Source: Bryobacterales bacterium
GTDB lineage: Bacteria > Acidobacteriota > Terriglobia > Bryobacterales > Bryobacteraceae
Direction of reading: 5' to 3'
NCBI GenBank assembly: GCA_016789785.1
Contig: JAEUQE010000002.1
Span: 43,927 to 107,926, forward strand
Length of the DNA stretch: 64,000 nt
The position numbers and the translations under genes were made by a program. Positions within the stretch are counted from its first letter, which is position 1. Every line of letters starts with the position of its first letter. Shown one piece after another: positions 1 to 9,716 of this stretch. The notes under the pieces were generated by a model. The model was given only the letters and a program-made list of their open reading frames with translations. It was not told the DNA's origin and made no database searches.

Positions 1-1
1 C

Positions 2-706
2 TTGAGCGAGGGTGGCGCGCGCCGCGGCATGGAGTTGCTGCACGGCTGCGGCTTGCTTGGTGAGATCCTGCCCGAAGCGGTGGCGTTGCGCGGCGTGGAA
101 CAGCCTGCGGAGTTTCATCCCGAAGGTGATGTGTGGACGCACGTCATGTTGATGTTGGAGGCGATGGGCAAGGCGCCGCCGGAACTCGCACTGGGTGTGC
201 TGCTGCACGATATCGGCAAGCCGGGAACGTTCCGCATGGCCGACCGCATTCGCTTTGATGGGCACGTGGAACTGGGCGTGGAGATGAGCAAGGGGATTCT
301 CGCCCGGTTGCGATGCTCGAACGAGATGACGGGGCGGGTCTGCTCACTGGTGGAGCATCACATGCGATTCAAGGACGTGCACCGGATGAAACAGAGCACG
401 CTGAAGCGGTTCCTCCGCATGGAGGACTTCGAACTGCATCTGGAGTTACACCGGTTGGATTGCGCGTCGAGCAACCGGCAGATGGGCAACTATGAGCTGG
501 CGCGGCGCTTGTGGACCGAGTTGCCGGTGGAGCAATTGCGGCCGCGGCCATTGATCAGCGGTGATGATCTGATCGCGGCGGGCTACCTGCCGGGGCCGGA
601 GTTCAAGAAGATCCTGCGGGCGGTGGAGGATGCGCAGTTGGAGGGCCGCATTGCGAGCCGTGAGGAAGCGCTGGCGCTTGCGGGCGAGGTCAGCGGGAGG
701 GGGTAG
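2..706 (+). CDS. cca: CCA tRNA nucleotidyltransferase, C-terminal part (5' end outside window)
   Basis: The visible 234 residues are the C-terminal half of a class II CCA-adding enzyme/poly(A) polymerase, which adds or repairs the 3' CCA of tRNAs in the cytoplasm. The nucleotidyltransferase head lies upstream of the window. An HD-type metal phosphohydrolase domain is visible: FHPEGDVWTHVMLML, then VLLHDIGKPGTF (HD at about residues 68-69), then a later HVELG and VEHHM. This fits the HD-domain bacterial version of the enzyme. The tail (LISGDDLIAAGYLPGPEF) is the usual tRNA-binding end of the family. The reading frame is open to the window edge, so the TTG at position 2 is not proposed as the real start. 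Substrate choice (CCA addition versus poly(A) addition) cannot be read from this half. Confidence 0.88.
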   Translation: MSEGGARRGMELLHGCGLLGEILPEAVALRGVEQPAEFHPEGDVWTHVMLMLEAMGKAPPELALGVLLHDIGKPGTFRMADRIRFDGHVELGVEMSKGILARLRCSNEMTGRVCSLVEHHMRFKDVHRMKQSTLKRFLRMEDFELHLELHRLDCASSNRQMGNYELARRLWTELPVEQLRPRPLISGDDLIAAGYLPGPEFKKILRAVEDAQLEGRIASREEALALAGEVSGRG

Positions 707-711
707 TGATC

Positions 712-852
712 TCAGGTCACGGGCTTGTAGAAGAAGATCATGGCAAGCACGATGACAATGATGAAGATGATGACGCCGGCTGCGGCCGCTTCGAGCCATG
801 CGGTTTTGCCGGGATCCCTTTCCTCGCGCTGATGGTGCGATGCTACCGGCAT
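712..852 (-). CDS. 46-residue single-pass membrane protein
   Basis: A short reading frame converges on the cca gene; its stop lies 6 bp from the cca stop. It translates to 46 residues: a charged N-terminus (MPVASHHQREERDPGKTAW), one strongly hydrophobic helix (about residues 26-41, GVIIFIIVIVLAMIFF), and a short basic tail YKPVT. Hydrophilic head, one membrane helix and a stop after a few residues is not what random antisense usually gives. Upstream on the same strand, a TTGACA-like box sits about 40 bp before the ATG. The Shine-Dalgarno (GGAG only 2 nt before ATG) is poorly spaced. No family recognised; it could be an uncharacterised membrane microprotein or a chance frame. Confidence 0.5.
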   Translation of the reverse strand: MPVASHHQREERDPGKTAWLEAAAAGVIIFIIVIVLAMIFFYKPVT

Positions 853-1020
853 GGCTCCACACTAAGGCGGGACGTCGCGGTTGTCAAGGGTTAAGGTCAA
901 GCGCAGAGGTGAGTGGTAGCGGGTTTGCGGCCCGGAATCATGGGCCGGGACACAGGTAGCGCTTTGTGTCCAGGATAAATCTGAGAAGCGCCGCCCTGGT
1001 TCTGGGATTGCGTCCCAGCG

Positions 1021-1099
1021 GCGCAGGTTGATCTTCGCCCGCCCGGAGGCATCCCCTCCTCGATAGAGGACGCGGCAGACCTGGGGGTCTGCGTTACGG
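1021..1099 (-). repeat. Two-hairpin intergenic repeat, copy 1
   Basis: Read on the minus strand this has the family order: GTAACGC lead, a first stem (GCAGACC / GGTCTGC), a second stem around GCGTCC / GGGGATGC, then the GCGGGCG-AGAT tail. It lies just downstream of the receptor stop at 1111 and could act as a transcript end or mRNA-stabilising structure. An adjacent inverted repeat (GCGCCGC / GCGGCGC, 988-1024) holds an inner TGGGA/TCCCA stem. Confidence 0.75.
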
Positions 1100-1110
1100 T
1101 GTGCGTAGCG

Positions 1111-4100
1111 TCAGAAGTAGAACTTCGCTCCCAACACCGTGCGCCGGGCGTCGAGCGTCGATGTGTACTGGCCGAAGGTTCCGCTGACCTGGCGGCCCTG
1201 GGCATCGAAGCGGCCGGCGGTGTCAACGCCCTGGAAGCTGGCGTGGTTGAAGAAATTGTAGAACTCGAAGCGAAGTTGGAGCCGGTAGCGGTCGCCGAAC
1301 GGGATGTTCTTGTAGAACGACACGTCGAAGACGTTCATTCCGGGGCCGCGGATAGGGTCCTTGGGCGCAGTGCCGATGCCGAACTCGGCGCGAGTGGGAG
1401 CCTGCACGACATCGGTATTGAAGTGGCGCAACACCGTGCGCTGGCTCTTTGGCAGGACGGGGTTACCCGTGAGGTTGACGCGCGAGTCCACGCCGGCGCC
1501 TCCGCCGCCAACCAGATCCTGCGCGGCCACCAACGAGTAGCCGATTCCCAAGGGCGCGCCGCTGGTGAAGGTGGTGACCCCGGCGAAGTCCCAATTGTCG
1601 AAGATGGCTTTGACAACAGCATTGGCGTTCATGCGCGCGCTGAGGCTCGGGAGCGAGTAGATGTAGTTGGCCACGAAGTTGTGTGTGCGGTCGAAGTTTC
1701 CCCGGCCGTAGTTGCGCGAGCGGAAGTCGAGGAACGGATTGACTGCGTCGTTGTTGCCGTTGACGAGGTTCATCGACTTCGACCACGTGTGGGAGATGCC
1801 GAACTGCAGCCCCTTGGAAAACCGCTTGTTGATCTGGGTCTGCAGGGAGTGATAGTTGGAGGTGGAGGCGAACTCGATGTACTGAATGTCGGCATAACCC
1901 GGCAGCGGACGGAGGAAGTTGTCCGGGAGTGGCGTGTTGCCGGTGGTCGAATCGATGCTCGATGTCAGGAACCTGGTGCCATAGGGCACGGCGTTGAAAC
2001 TGCGCCGTTGCAGCAGACGTCTGCCCACGTTCCCGACATAGGCTGTGTCGAGCACGGTCCCGAAACCGAGATTGCGCTGGATACCGAAGCTCCAATTGTA
2101 GACGGTGGGCGGACGGTAATCCTTCTGGAATCCGGTGACGCCCGGAGGCGAGGTGCGGAAGGGACTACGGAGGAGGTCGGCGATGGTGGTGTAGAAAGCG
2201 GTGTTGGTGACCGTCAGTGGCGGTGACTCGCGGTGGATGAGGATCTGGTCGTCATTGAAGCGGTCATAGAAGATGCCCGTGCCGCCGCGAACCGCGGTCT
2301 TGCCGTCGCCGAACACATCCCAGGCAAAGCCGATGCGTGGCGCCACCTGAATTGGCGGTGTGTTGGCGAGGTGTTCATTCACGACGGTCATGCCCTGGAA
2401 GGGAGCCAGAGGGCTGGCGGCAAACTGGCCAATGGTGGCGGCTGGCACTTCCTGCCCGGTCACCGGATCGCGTCCCACGCGCTGGTTGGCCGCGTTGCGG
2501 AAGGGCTGGATGAGAGGCGGCTGCCTGGTGCGGTCATAGGTGGCGAGGTCAAAGGAGGCGAGTTGGTCGCCGGCGCTCCAACTTGGCTGAATGTAATAGA
2601 AACGCACGCCGGCGTCGATTGTGAAGCGCCGCGTGACCTTCCAGGTATCCTGGGCAAACCACTCCACGTTGAGATAGCGCGAGTGGCCGTGGGGGTGGTT
2701 GGTCGATTCGGTGTAACTCTGCACGACTCCCATTAACGCATTGGAGTAAGCGAAGTTCGTCTCCAAGGGATTGTTGACGTCGCGATTGAAGTTGAACGTA
2801 CCGTTGAACGCCGAACCGCGGGCCGCGTTGCGGGTGGTCCGCTCAATATAGATCCCGAACTTGGTATTGTGCGATCCGCGCACATACGATAGATTGTCGG
2901 ACCAGTTCCAGATATTGTTGGTGCCGAAGAACGGGTAGCGCGCTTCGATGTTCAGGACGCCCGCGTTGGGCACTCCGCCGAAGTTCGCATTGGGAACGAG
3001 ATTATCGGGGTTGGCACCGGGATAGAACTGTGGCAAGCCGGAGAGACCGGCTTTGGATCGCGTATTGCGGTCGAGCCCTTCCTGATTCAACGGTTCCACG
3101 TTCTGCTTTGCGCGATTGATGCCGAAGGTAAATTCATTCACCAGCGTTGGGGAGAAGGTGTGGATCAGCGTAGCTACGGAGCCCGCCGAGCGGATGTCGT
3201 ACTTAATGGGTAACTGGGGCCAACTGGAACTTGCGAGCACGAAGTCGAATTGCCCTTTGAACGCCTCATAGTCGTTGATGCCGCGCCAGTAGAACTGTGT
3301 CTTGGGGCCGATGTTCCAATCGATGCGCAGGATGGAATCGCGGCGGGGCTGATCGACGGTGGACTGAATCAGAGCGTTGAACGAGCGTGCCGGGTCGACG
3401 GCGTTTGGCAGCGGAAGGAGGTTGAGCAGCGCCTGGCCGTTACGGTCGATGCGGCTGGCGGGAACCATGTTGCCGGCGAAGGGGACGCGGTTGTTGAGTG
3501 GATCCCAGATCGGGATGAGCGTACCGCCCTGGTCGAAGGTCTGGGAGAAGTTGCCCTGGCGTTCGGCGGCAGTGGGGAACGTGCGGCGCACGAGATTGGT
3601 GGGGTACTTACGCGGGAGGAACTCCTGCGACCAGAAGAAGAAGAGCTTATCGCGATTCTTATTGAACTTACCAATGGTTACGGGGCCGCCGAGGAAGTAT
3701 CCCGGATAGTGAAAGCGGTACTGCGGCCGCGCGAGGTTGTCGCGGTTCCGGAAGAATTCGTTCGCGTTGAACGCTTCGTTGCGATTGAAATAGTAGGCTC
3801 CGCCGTGAAACTGATTCGTTCCGCTCTTGATGACGGTATTGATGGTGCCGCCGGAAGAGCGTCCGTACTCGGCCTGGTAGTTCGTCAGGAGTACCTTGAT
3901 TTCGGCGACGGCGTCAATGGATGGGGCGAGATAAGGACCGGTCATCGACCCGGTGTCGAGGGAGGACACGCCATCCAGTGTCAGGTTCACCGTGCCGGTC
4001 CTGTTGCCATTGATGGAGATGCCGGAGAAGTTGTTCCATCCCGGGGCGTTGCGGTTTTGGTTGTCGACCACGCCGGGCAAGAGCTTCACCAGTCCAAGAT

Positions 4101-4542
4101 AATCGCGGCCTTTCAAGGGAACATTTTGTGTCTGATCGGTGGAGATCAGGCCGGCGCGTTCGGCGGATTGCGTTTGAATGCGTGCCGCTTCCGCCTTCAC
4201 TTCCACGGTTTGTGTGACCTCGCCGAGTTGAAGATCGATTCGTTTCAGCACCACGCGTTCGGTAGCCGTAAGAATAATGTCCGTTTGCTCGTAGCGCTTA
4301 AACCCCTTCGTCACAACGCTGAGCCGGAAGGTGCCCGGTAGCAGTTGTGTGAACAGAAAGTCGCCATTCGCTTCCGTGCGCGTCTGGCGAGTCTGCGAGG
4401 TGGCCACGTTGGTGATGGTGACTTCCGCATCGGCGATGGCGAGTCCGGTCTGGTCAGAGACGCTTCCGGCGATGGAACCGGTGAGTCCCTGGCCGAAACT
4501 CAGCGATACGAGGTTGAGTATCAGCAGAACGATTCGCAACAT
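1111..4542 (-). CDS. Oar-like TonB-dependent receptor with carboxypeptidase-regulatory domain (1)
   Basis: 1143 residues. A signal peptide (MLRIVLLILNLVSLSFG) is followed by a carboxypeptidase-regulatory-like beta-sandwich (about 20-110, GSIAGSVSDQTGLAIADAEV). Next is a plug domain (about 120-235, with PLKGRDYLGLVKLLPGV and INTVIKSGTNQFHG), then a long outer-membrane barrel ending in aromatic VLGAKFYF, the usual C-terminal recognition signal for outer-membrane insertion. Length and architecture match the acidobacterial Oar/CirA-like family. The family takes up large ligands, but this ligand cannot be named: no SusD-like partner or TonB/ExbBD genes are near. It stands alone on the minus strand, back to back with the secreted protein at 4771, the two starts being separated by 228 bp with no recognised operator. 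Confidence 0.9.
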   Translation of the reverse strand: MLRIVLLILNLVSLSFGQGLTGSIAGSVSDQTGLAIADAEVTITNVATSQTRQTRTEANGDFLFTQLLPGTFRLSVVTKGFKRYEQTDIILTATERVVLKRIDLQLGEVTQTVEVKAEAARIQTQSAERAGLISTDQTQNVPLKGRDYLGLVKLLPGVVDNQNRNAPGWNNFSGISINGNRTGTVNLTLDGVSSLDTGSMTGPYLAPSIDAVAEIKVLLTNYQAEYGRSSGGTINTVIKSGTNQFHGGAYYFNRNEAFNANEFFRNRDNLARPQYRFHYPGYFLGGPVTIGKFNKNRDKLFFFWSQEFLPRKYPTNLVRRTFPTAAERQGNFSQTFDQGGTLIPIWDPLNNRVPFAGNMVPASRIDRNGQALLNLLPLPNAVDPARSFNALIQSTVDQPRRDSILRIDWNIGPKTQFYWRGINDYEAFKGQFDFVLASSSWPQLPIKYDIRSAGSVATLIHTFSPTLVNEFTFGINRAKQNVEPLNQEGLDRNTRSKAGLSGLPQFYPGANPDNLVPNANFGGVPNAGVLNIEARYPFFGTNNIWNWSDNLSYVRGSHNTKFGIYIERTTRNAARGSAFNGTFNFNRDVNNPLETNFAYSNALMGVVQSYTESTNHPHGHSRYLNVEWFAQDTWKVTRRFTIDAGVRFYYIQPSWSAGDQLASFDLATYDRTRQPPLIQPFRNAANQRVGRDPVTGQEVPAATIGQFAASPLAPFQGMTVVNEHLANTPPIQVAPRIGFAWDVFGDGKTAVRGGTGIFYDRFNDDQILIHRESPPLTVTNTAFYTTIADLLRSPFRTSPPGVTGFQKDYRPPTVYNWSFGIQRNLGFGTVLDTAYVGNVGRRLLQRRSFNAVPYGTRFLTSSIDSTTGNTPLPDNFLRPLPGYADIQYIEFASTSNYHSLQTQINKRFSKGLQFGISHTWSKSMNLVNGNNDAVNPFLDFRSRNYGRGNFDRTHNFVANYIYSLPSLSARMNANAVVKAIFDNWDFAGVTTFTSGAPLGIGYSLVAAQDLVGGGGAGVDSRVNLTGNPVLPKSQRTVLRHFNTDVVQAPTRAEFGIGTAPKDPIRGPGMNVFDVSFYKNIPFGDRYRLQLRFEFYNFFNHASFQGVDTAGRFDAQGRQVSGTFGQYTSTLDARRTVLGAKFYF

Positions 4543-4770
4543 GCTTTCCCCTTAAGCGTGAATTTTGATGGTCTCAATGCCGCCGCCGAGCATATCACAA
4601 CGGGACGTGAGTGGCGCGGTTGTTGTGGTGGCGTGTGGTGACGATTGGCTCGGCGCGCGGGAGAGCATTGGGTTTCTGGCGAGGTGCTTTCGTGAAGTAA
4701 CAAGCCAGCGGGCAGGGATAGGACTTCCCTGATCGCGCACGACACATAATTCTGCTAATCTCGATGCGTC

Positions 4771-7700
4771 ATGAAACTCTTTGTGCGCTGGACCTTCTTT
4801 TTTCTACTCCTTTGCGCGAACTTACCGTTGCTCAATGGACAGCAGCATCGCCTGCCATTCCGTCCCGTTGATGCCGAGTACAGTGAAGCGCTCGATCGAA
4901 TCATCATGATCGCGGCCGACCCAAGCAGATTGCTGATATACGATCCGGCTACGCGGGAGACAAACGCCGTTGATTTGCCGCAGGTTCCGGTGGCGCTCTC
5001 GGTAAGTCCGAGCGGGCTGTTCGCGGCGGTCGGCGCGGGCCGGAACGTGATCTCCATCAATCTCACGGAGCGGCGGATTGTCCGGACTTACGATGCCCTC
5101 AGTTCGGGTACAGTCCGGGAAGTTGTGCTGGCGGACGGCTTCGCGTACGCAACGTCCGCGGATGGCAAGGCCGTTTCGATTCGCCTGAGCGACGGCACGC
5201 AAACGTTCTGCAACTCTTGCCCCACTGGTGGTTTGGGGATCTTACATCCCACCGCCTCCGCGATTTACTTCCAGTCATACAGCTCGAACGGAACGTTCGT
5301 TGGCCGGCTTTCAGGTGGAACACTGAACTCAGTTGAGTCTGTCACTCTCGGCGAGTCTCAGTGTGCAGTTACCGGCCTTGCAGCCGATAGCGAGCTTGTG
5401 TACGCCTCCTGTGGAGACGTTTTCCGCGCAAGTCCAGCTTCCTCACCGAGCCTAAGGCCAGTTGGGAGGTTCCTGCCGGCACATACGGTGATTCGGGAGC
5501 ACCGAACCGGGCGGCGGATCGCACTGGCCGCGCGAGTCGCGAATTCCGAGGAAGTGCAGCGCGTCGTTCTTCTAGAAGCGGGCTCGTACAGAACGACGGG
5601 GACCGTTTACCCGTCGCGTTTTCGAGTCGCCACGGGCAACTTCCCGGCGGTCGTCCGCTACATATTCTTCAACCGGCCGGGAAATTCGCTCTATGTCATC
5701 AGTTCGGCTGCAAGCGGGGCAAATCTGGTGAATGACTTCGCAGTTGATGCGGTTCGACTGGACACCTTGGAGACCTGCCCAGCGGCCTTTGACGCTCTCC
5801 CATCGTTCCAGGAAGACGCCTCTTGGCAAGGCGGCAAGTTCACTGTGAATGTCCGATCCTCCGGCAGTTGTCTCTACAACGCTTCGGCCACCGATTGGGT
5901 CGTCTTAGACGGAGGCAGCACGGGGGCGGGCGAAGGCGCGCTCTCCTACATTGTGAGGACAAATGCGACTCAGTCCGCGCGCGTAGGTGAGATTCGGATT
6001 GGGTCCGAGAGGGTCACAATTCGCCAATCTCCCCGCCCGGACAGTCCTGGTGCGACGCCCCTCCCATTCTCCATTGTCGCGATCGACGGTCCGCAGCAGG
6101 GCAGCCGGGTGGCTTTCATCACGGAGAACCCGAACGAGTTGCACTTTTTCGCTCCAGAAACGGGCGAGGACCGCGTTTTTCCTTTGCCCTTCCGTGCAGC
6201 GGCCTTGGCGGTGAGGTCCGACGCAGCTTTCGCCGCCGTCAGGATGCCTGGCACGATCGCCTACATTGACTTGCGTTCGGGAGCAACCGTGAGACAAATC
6301 CCGATGCCGGGGCAGGTAACCAGTCTTGCAATTGGGTCGAATCAGTACCTGTATGCGTGCGTCGACTCGCGAATCGTATCAGTAAACCTCGAAACCGGAG
6401 CCGCAACCACGAGCGAGGGGGGCGGGTGCAGCCGGCAACTGAGGGTCCATCCTTCAGGGACATCTCTGTATTCTGACGGCTGGGGCCGCTGGGACATTCG
6501 GCAAGGGCCCGCAAGTGCCCAGGGACCACAACGGTATTTATCGGGCCCCTTCTGGCTCAGTGGATCGAGATTGTTTGACCAGAACGGCAGCGTGCTCCGC
6601 ACTTCGGAGTCGCCGGCCGACGACCTCCAGGGACTGGGACGCCTTCCAGTCGGCTCCTTGCGAGGAATCGCGATGTCGCCGACCAGGCGCGTGATCGTCG
6701 CAATCAGTAACGATCGAGCGCACATCCACGATGATGAATCGCTGGCGGCGCTATCCTCCCGCCAACTCGCGGCTCCTGGAGGGACGTTCTGGGGCGCTGG
6801 CCGCGGCTTTGCGATCTGGAATCCATCGGGCGAGAAGGCGTTTGTGTTCTCCGAGTGGCGAAACAATGGGGAGGTGTGGATGGTCGATGAAATCGAGCAC
6901 CTGGGCAACGAATGCATGATCACGCTGGACAACACTTCGCTAGGGTTCACCGCATCCGGAGGCACGGCCGCCATCTCTTTGACGGCGAGAGCAGGCTGCA
7001 GTTGGGTTCCCGTGGCCTCCGCTCCTTGGATCAGCATCTCGCCACAGGGCGGAGTTGGATCGGGTAGCATTCAGGTGACGGTACCGCCGAACCCTGGGCC
7101 ATCGCGATCCGGCGTCATTCAACTTGGGACCCTAGGGCAAGTTACGATCTCGCAGTCGGCTGGCAGCCCCATTTCAGTGCAACTGAGTCCCTCGACGCTT
7201 CGGGTTTCCGCGTTAGGAGGCAGGAGCTCGGTGAATGTGTTTGGGAACTCCTTCGGCGCGAGCGTCAACGCGGTGCCCACCGTACCATGGATGACGATCG
7301 CAAGTGCCGGTTCTTCGTGGTTCGAGGTCCAGGTGGCAGCGAATCCTGGGACAGCTCGATCCGGAAGGGTAAGGGTGGGTGTTACGGAACTCGTTGTTAT
7401 CCAGGAAGGGCTAGCGGACTCCGCCCTAGGACTGCGCTTTGTGCCCGTCGCGCCCTGCCGGGTGGTTGACACGAGGCCCGATAGCGGGTTCACGGGTATC
7501 GCCGGGCCGCCTTCGCTGACGGCAGTCCGAAACGTTGCGATCGCCGGATCGTGTGGGGTACCTCCAACGGCGCAGGCATACTCGCTGAATGTGACCGCGG
7601 TACCGCGCGGACCGCTCGCTTATCTCACCATTTGGCCTGCGGGATCCTCGCGACCTCAGGTCTCTACCTTGAACTCGATGGACGGGCGAATCAAAGCCAA

Positions 7701-8553
7701 CGCGGCGATTGTACCAGCCGGCAATGGCGCACAAATCAGCCTATTCGCGAGTGACGAGACCGACGTCGTAATCGATGTCAACGGCTACTTCGTTCCTTCA
7801 ACGCTGATCACAGCGCTCCAGTTCTTCCCGGTCACGCCTTGCCGCGTCTCCGACACCCGGGTTGCCGGAGGAGCGCTGGGCGCGAATCAGTCGCGGGACT
7901 TCCGGATCGCTGAGCAGTGCGGCGTGCCGGTGGGCGCGGGCGCCTATGCTCTGAACATCACCGCGGTCCCTTCGGGTCCGCTCTCCTACCTGACGGCGTG
8001 GCCCACGGGTCAGCCGCGGCCATTCGTCTCCACCTTGAACGCTCTGGCGGGAGGCGTGGTCGCCAATGCGGCGATCGTGCCGGCCGGCGCCAACGGAAGT
8101 GTCAGCCTGTTTGCGACCAATCCGACGCACGCCGTCATCGACGTGACGGGCTATTTCGCTCCGGCTGCCTTCGCATCGGGCGGGTTGAACTTCTTTCCCG
8201 TCAGTCCTTGCCGGGCGGTGGATACCAGAGCCCAACAGGCTCTCACCGGCGGCCCGGCATTGATCGCTTCGCAGCGGCGGGAGTTCCCGCTGGCCAACAG
8301 TGCTTGCGAGATTCCGCCTCAGGCGCGAACACTTTCGCTGAATACCACCGTGGTTCCTTCAGGGCCGCTGCCGTTCCTCACTCTGTGGCCCGGAGGCGCG
8401 GCGCAGCCCGGTGTTTCGACGCTCAACTCGTTTGATGGCAGCATCACGTCAAACGCGGTGTTGCTGCCATTGGGAGAGGCCCGGGGGATCAGCGCGTTCG
8501 CACCAGCGGGCACGCATCTGATTCTCGATATCAACGGGTACTTCGCACCCTGA
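4771..8553 (+). CDS. Secreted beta-propeller/BACON protein with three C-terminal GYF-ending repeats
   Basis: 1260 residues with a signal peptide (MKLFVRWTFFFLLLCANLPLLNG). Two propeller-like stretches (about 40-320 and 430-705; repeats such as LLIYDPATRETNAV and IAYIDLRSGATVRQI) alternate with BACON-type beta-sandwiches (about 340-425 with a WVVLDGG core; about 710-885 with WVPVASAPWISISP). The tail is three homologous repeats of about 124 residues starting near 890, 1015 and 1139. Each begins FxPVxPCRxxDTR, has a conserved second Cys, a GPLxxLTxWP block and an NAxIxPxG block, and ends in IDxNGYF. The paired Cys suggest one disulphide per repeat. Likely exported, possibly cell-surface binding. 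Ligand unknown. Closest relative in this window is the cargo gene at 51001, which shares the triple repeat. Confidence 0.8.
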   Translation: MKLFVRWTFFFLLLCANLPLLNGQQHRLPFRPVDAEYSEALDRIIMIAADPSRLLIYDPATRETNAVDLPQVPVALSVSPSGLFAAVGAGRNVISINLTERRIVRTYDALSSGTVREVVLADGFAYATSADGKAVSIRLSDGTQTFCNSCPTGGLGILHPTASAIYFQSYSSNGTFVGRLSGGTLNSVESVTLGESQCAVTGLAADSELVYASCGDVFRASPASSPSLRPVGRFLPAHTVIREHRTGRRIALAARVANSEEVQRVVLLEAGSYRTTGTVYPSRFRVATGNFPAVVRYIFFNRPGNSLYVISSAASGANLVNDFAVDAVRLDTLETCPAAFDALPSFQEDASWQGGKFTVNVRSSGSCLYNASATDWVVLDGGSTGAGEGALSYIVRTNATQSARVGEIRIGSERVTIRQSPRPDSPGATPLPFSIVAIDGPQQGSRVAFITENPNELHFFAPETGEDRVFPLPFRAAALAVRSDAAFAAVRMPGTIAYIDLRSGATVRQIPMPGQVTSLAIGSNQYLYACVDSRIVSVNLETGAATTSEGGGCSRQLRVHPSGTSLYSDGWGRWDIRQGPASAQGPQRYLSGPFWLSGSRLFDQNGSVLRTSESPADDLQGLGRLPVGSLRGIAMSPTRRVIVAISNDRAHIHDDESLAALSSRQLAAPGGTFWGAGRGFAIWNPSGEKAFVFSEWRNNGEVWMVDEIEHLGNECMITLDNTSLGFTASGGTAAISLTARAGCSWVPVASAPWISISPQGGVGSGSIQVTVPPNPGPSRSGVIQLGTLGQVTISQSAGSPISVQLSPSTLRVSALGGRSSVNVFGNSFGASVNAVPTVPWMTIASAGSSWFEVQVAANPGTARSGRVRVGVTELVVIQEGLADSALGLRFVPVAPCRVVDTRPDSGFTGIAGPPSLTAVRNVAIAGSCGVPPTAQAYSLNVTAVPRGPLAYLTIWPAGSSRPQVSTLNSMDGRIKANAAIVPAGNGAQISLFASDETDVVIDVNGYFVPSTLITALQFFPVTPCRVSDTRVAGGALGANQSRDFRIAEQCGVPVGAGAYALNITAVPSGPLSYLTAWPTGQPRPFVSTLNALAGGVVANAAIVPAGANGSVSLFATNPTHAVIDVTGYFAPAAFASGGLNFFPVSPCRAVDTRAQQALTGGPALIASQRREFPLANSACEIPPQARTLSLNTTVVPSGPLPFLTLWPGGAAQPGVSTLNSFDGSITSNAVLLPLGEARGISAFAPAGTHLILDINGYFAP

Positions 8554-8590
8554 GTGGGCGCCCAGGGTCGAGAGAATATTGGGGTGGGCG

Positions 8591-8660
8591 GAGATTGATC
8601 TGCGCCCGCCCAAATGCGTCCCCTCGATGGGGGACGCGGCAGACTGAAGTCTGCGCTACG
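8591..8660 (-). repeat. Two-hairpin intergenic repeat, copy 2
   Basis: On the minus strand: CGTAGC lead, stem GCAGACT / AGTCTGC, stem GCGTCCCC / GGGGACGC, then GGGCGGGCGCAGATCAAT. It sits between the convergent genes ending at 8553 and 8691, so it may serve as a bidirectional transcript end. Confidence 0.8.
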
Positions 8661-8690
8661 TGTACTGCAAGCCAGCGCGGCTCGCGACTG

Positions 8691-9629
8691 CTATTGGAAA
8701 TAGAGCGAGTGCGGAATTAGGACCATTCCGCTGGGAGTCTCGGAGGCGGCGCAGGGTCCGCACAAGAGGCGGTAATCGGGATTGGCAGCCTGCACGACCT
8801 GCGGGATCACCGTGCGGTCATCGGGCAGGTGATAGGCGTCGAGCATCAGCCGGGGCTTGTACTTGCGCATCGTTTCCGAGGCGCCTTTCAAGGCCTCGCG
8901 CTCCGCGCCTTCAATGTCCATCTTGAGGATGTTCACTTTGGTCAGTCCCAGTTCGGCGACCATCGCGTCGATGGGGCGGACCGGCACGGTAACGATTGCT
9001 GACTGCGTTTCCTTGACCACCATACTCCCGGTGCCGGAGTTCGCGACACCCACGTTGAGTTCGATGGTCTTCTCCGAACTCCACGCGCCCGCGGGCACCA
9101 GGACGACGCGCTTCGCCGCCAGATCTTCGGCGAAGTTCCGGCGCAGACATTCGATATTCGTCGGATCCGGTTCCACCATAATCACCTTCGATGCGCCCTT
9201 GGCCAAGGCGTAGGCGGAAAAGGTGCCCACATGGGCGCCAATATCGAACACCACGTCGCCAGGTTGCACATCCGGCATGCCGACGGCGGCGATCCATGCC
9301 TGCTCGGTCAACAGGTAGGCAAGCAGGGCGGGGCCGGGCATGTCCGCGCCCTTGGTCTTGATCCAGAAGGGCCGCAGCGGGGACTCCAGACGCTCAATCC
9401 CCAAGGCCGGATCCGATGCCGTGGAACGGATGGATTTCGCGTAATGATCCTGGAGTTTGATCAGGTGCTCAGCGTGCCAAGGGGTGGCGAGGAGCCTGTT
9501 CCACGGACACTCCGGGTGTTGTCCCGCGGCCTTTGCGGTGAGAGCAAGCGCGTAAGGCCGTTGGGCCACCGCGAGATAGGCGATGAGCCCTGTGAGACCG
9601 GCCAGGAAGAGGCGGATCGCTTTCTTCAT
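8691..9629 (-). CDS. FkbM-family methyltransferase with N-terminal membrane anchor
   Basis: 312 residues. The N-terminus (MKKAIRLFLAGLTGLIAYLAVA) is an uncleaved anchor or signal. The SAM-dependent fold starts near residue 125 with VFDIGAHVGTFSAYALAKG (glycine-rich SAM-binding loop), then VIMVEPDPTNIECLRRN (acidic ribose-binding strand end). The FkbM signature LTKVNILKMDIEGAEREALKG lies near 230. FkbM enzymes O-methylate sugars or polyketides; the substrate here is unknown and no polysaccharide cluster surrounds it. It is followed closely by the ADOP permease at 9717, but the 87-bp gap and different theme argue against a functional unit. Confidence 0.83.
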   Translation of the reverse strand: MKKAIRLFLAGLTGLIAYLAVAQRPYALALTAKAAGQHPECPWNRLLATPWHAEHLIKLQDHYAKSIRSTASDPALGIERLESPLRPFWIKTKGADMPGPALLAYLLTEQAWIAAVGMPDVQPGDVVFDIGAHVGTFSAYALAKGASKVIMVEPDPTNIECLRRNFAEDLAAKRVVLVPAGAWSSEKTIELNVGVANSGTGSMVVKETQSAIVTVPVRPIDAMVAELGLTKVNILKMDIEGAEREALKGASETMRKYKPRLMLDAYHLPDDRTVIPQVVQAANPDYRLLCGPCAASETPSGMVLIPHSLYFQ

Positions 9630-9716
9630 AAGGCAGAAATCGGATTGCTTCGGCCAAGACTTTAGTACCGCCGTGGCGGAAGCTTCTGCCGGAATATGAA
9701 GAGAGGGCTTAATCGA

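Noticed and set aside
1099..4341. Long plus-strand open frames opposite receptor 1 (1099-2226, 3250-4341)
   Set aside because: Shadows of a GC-rich coding strand. Translations lack domain pattern, while the minus strand gives a complete receptor.
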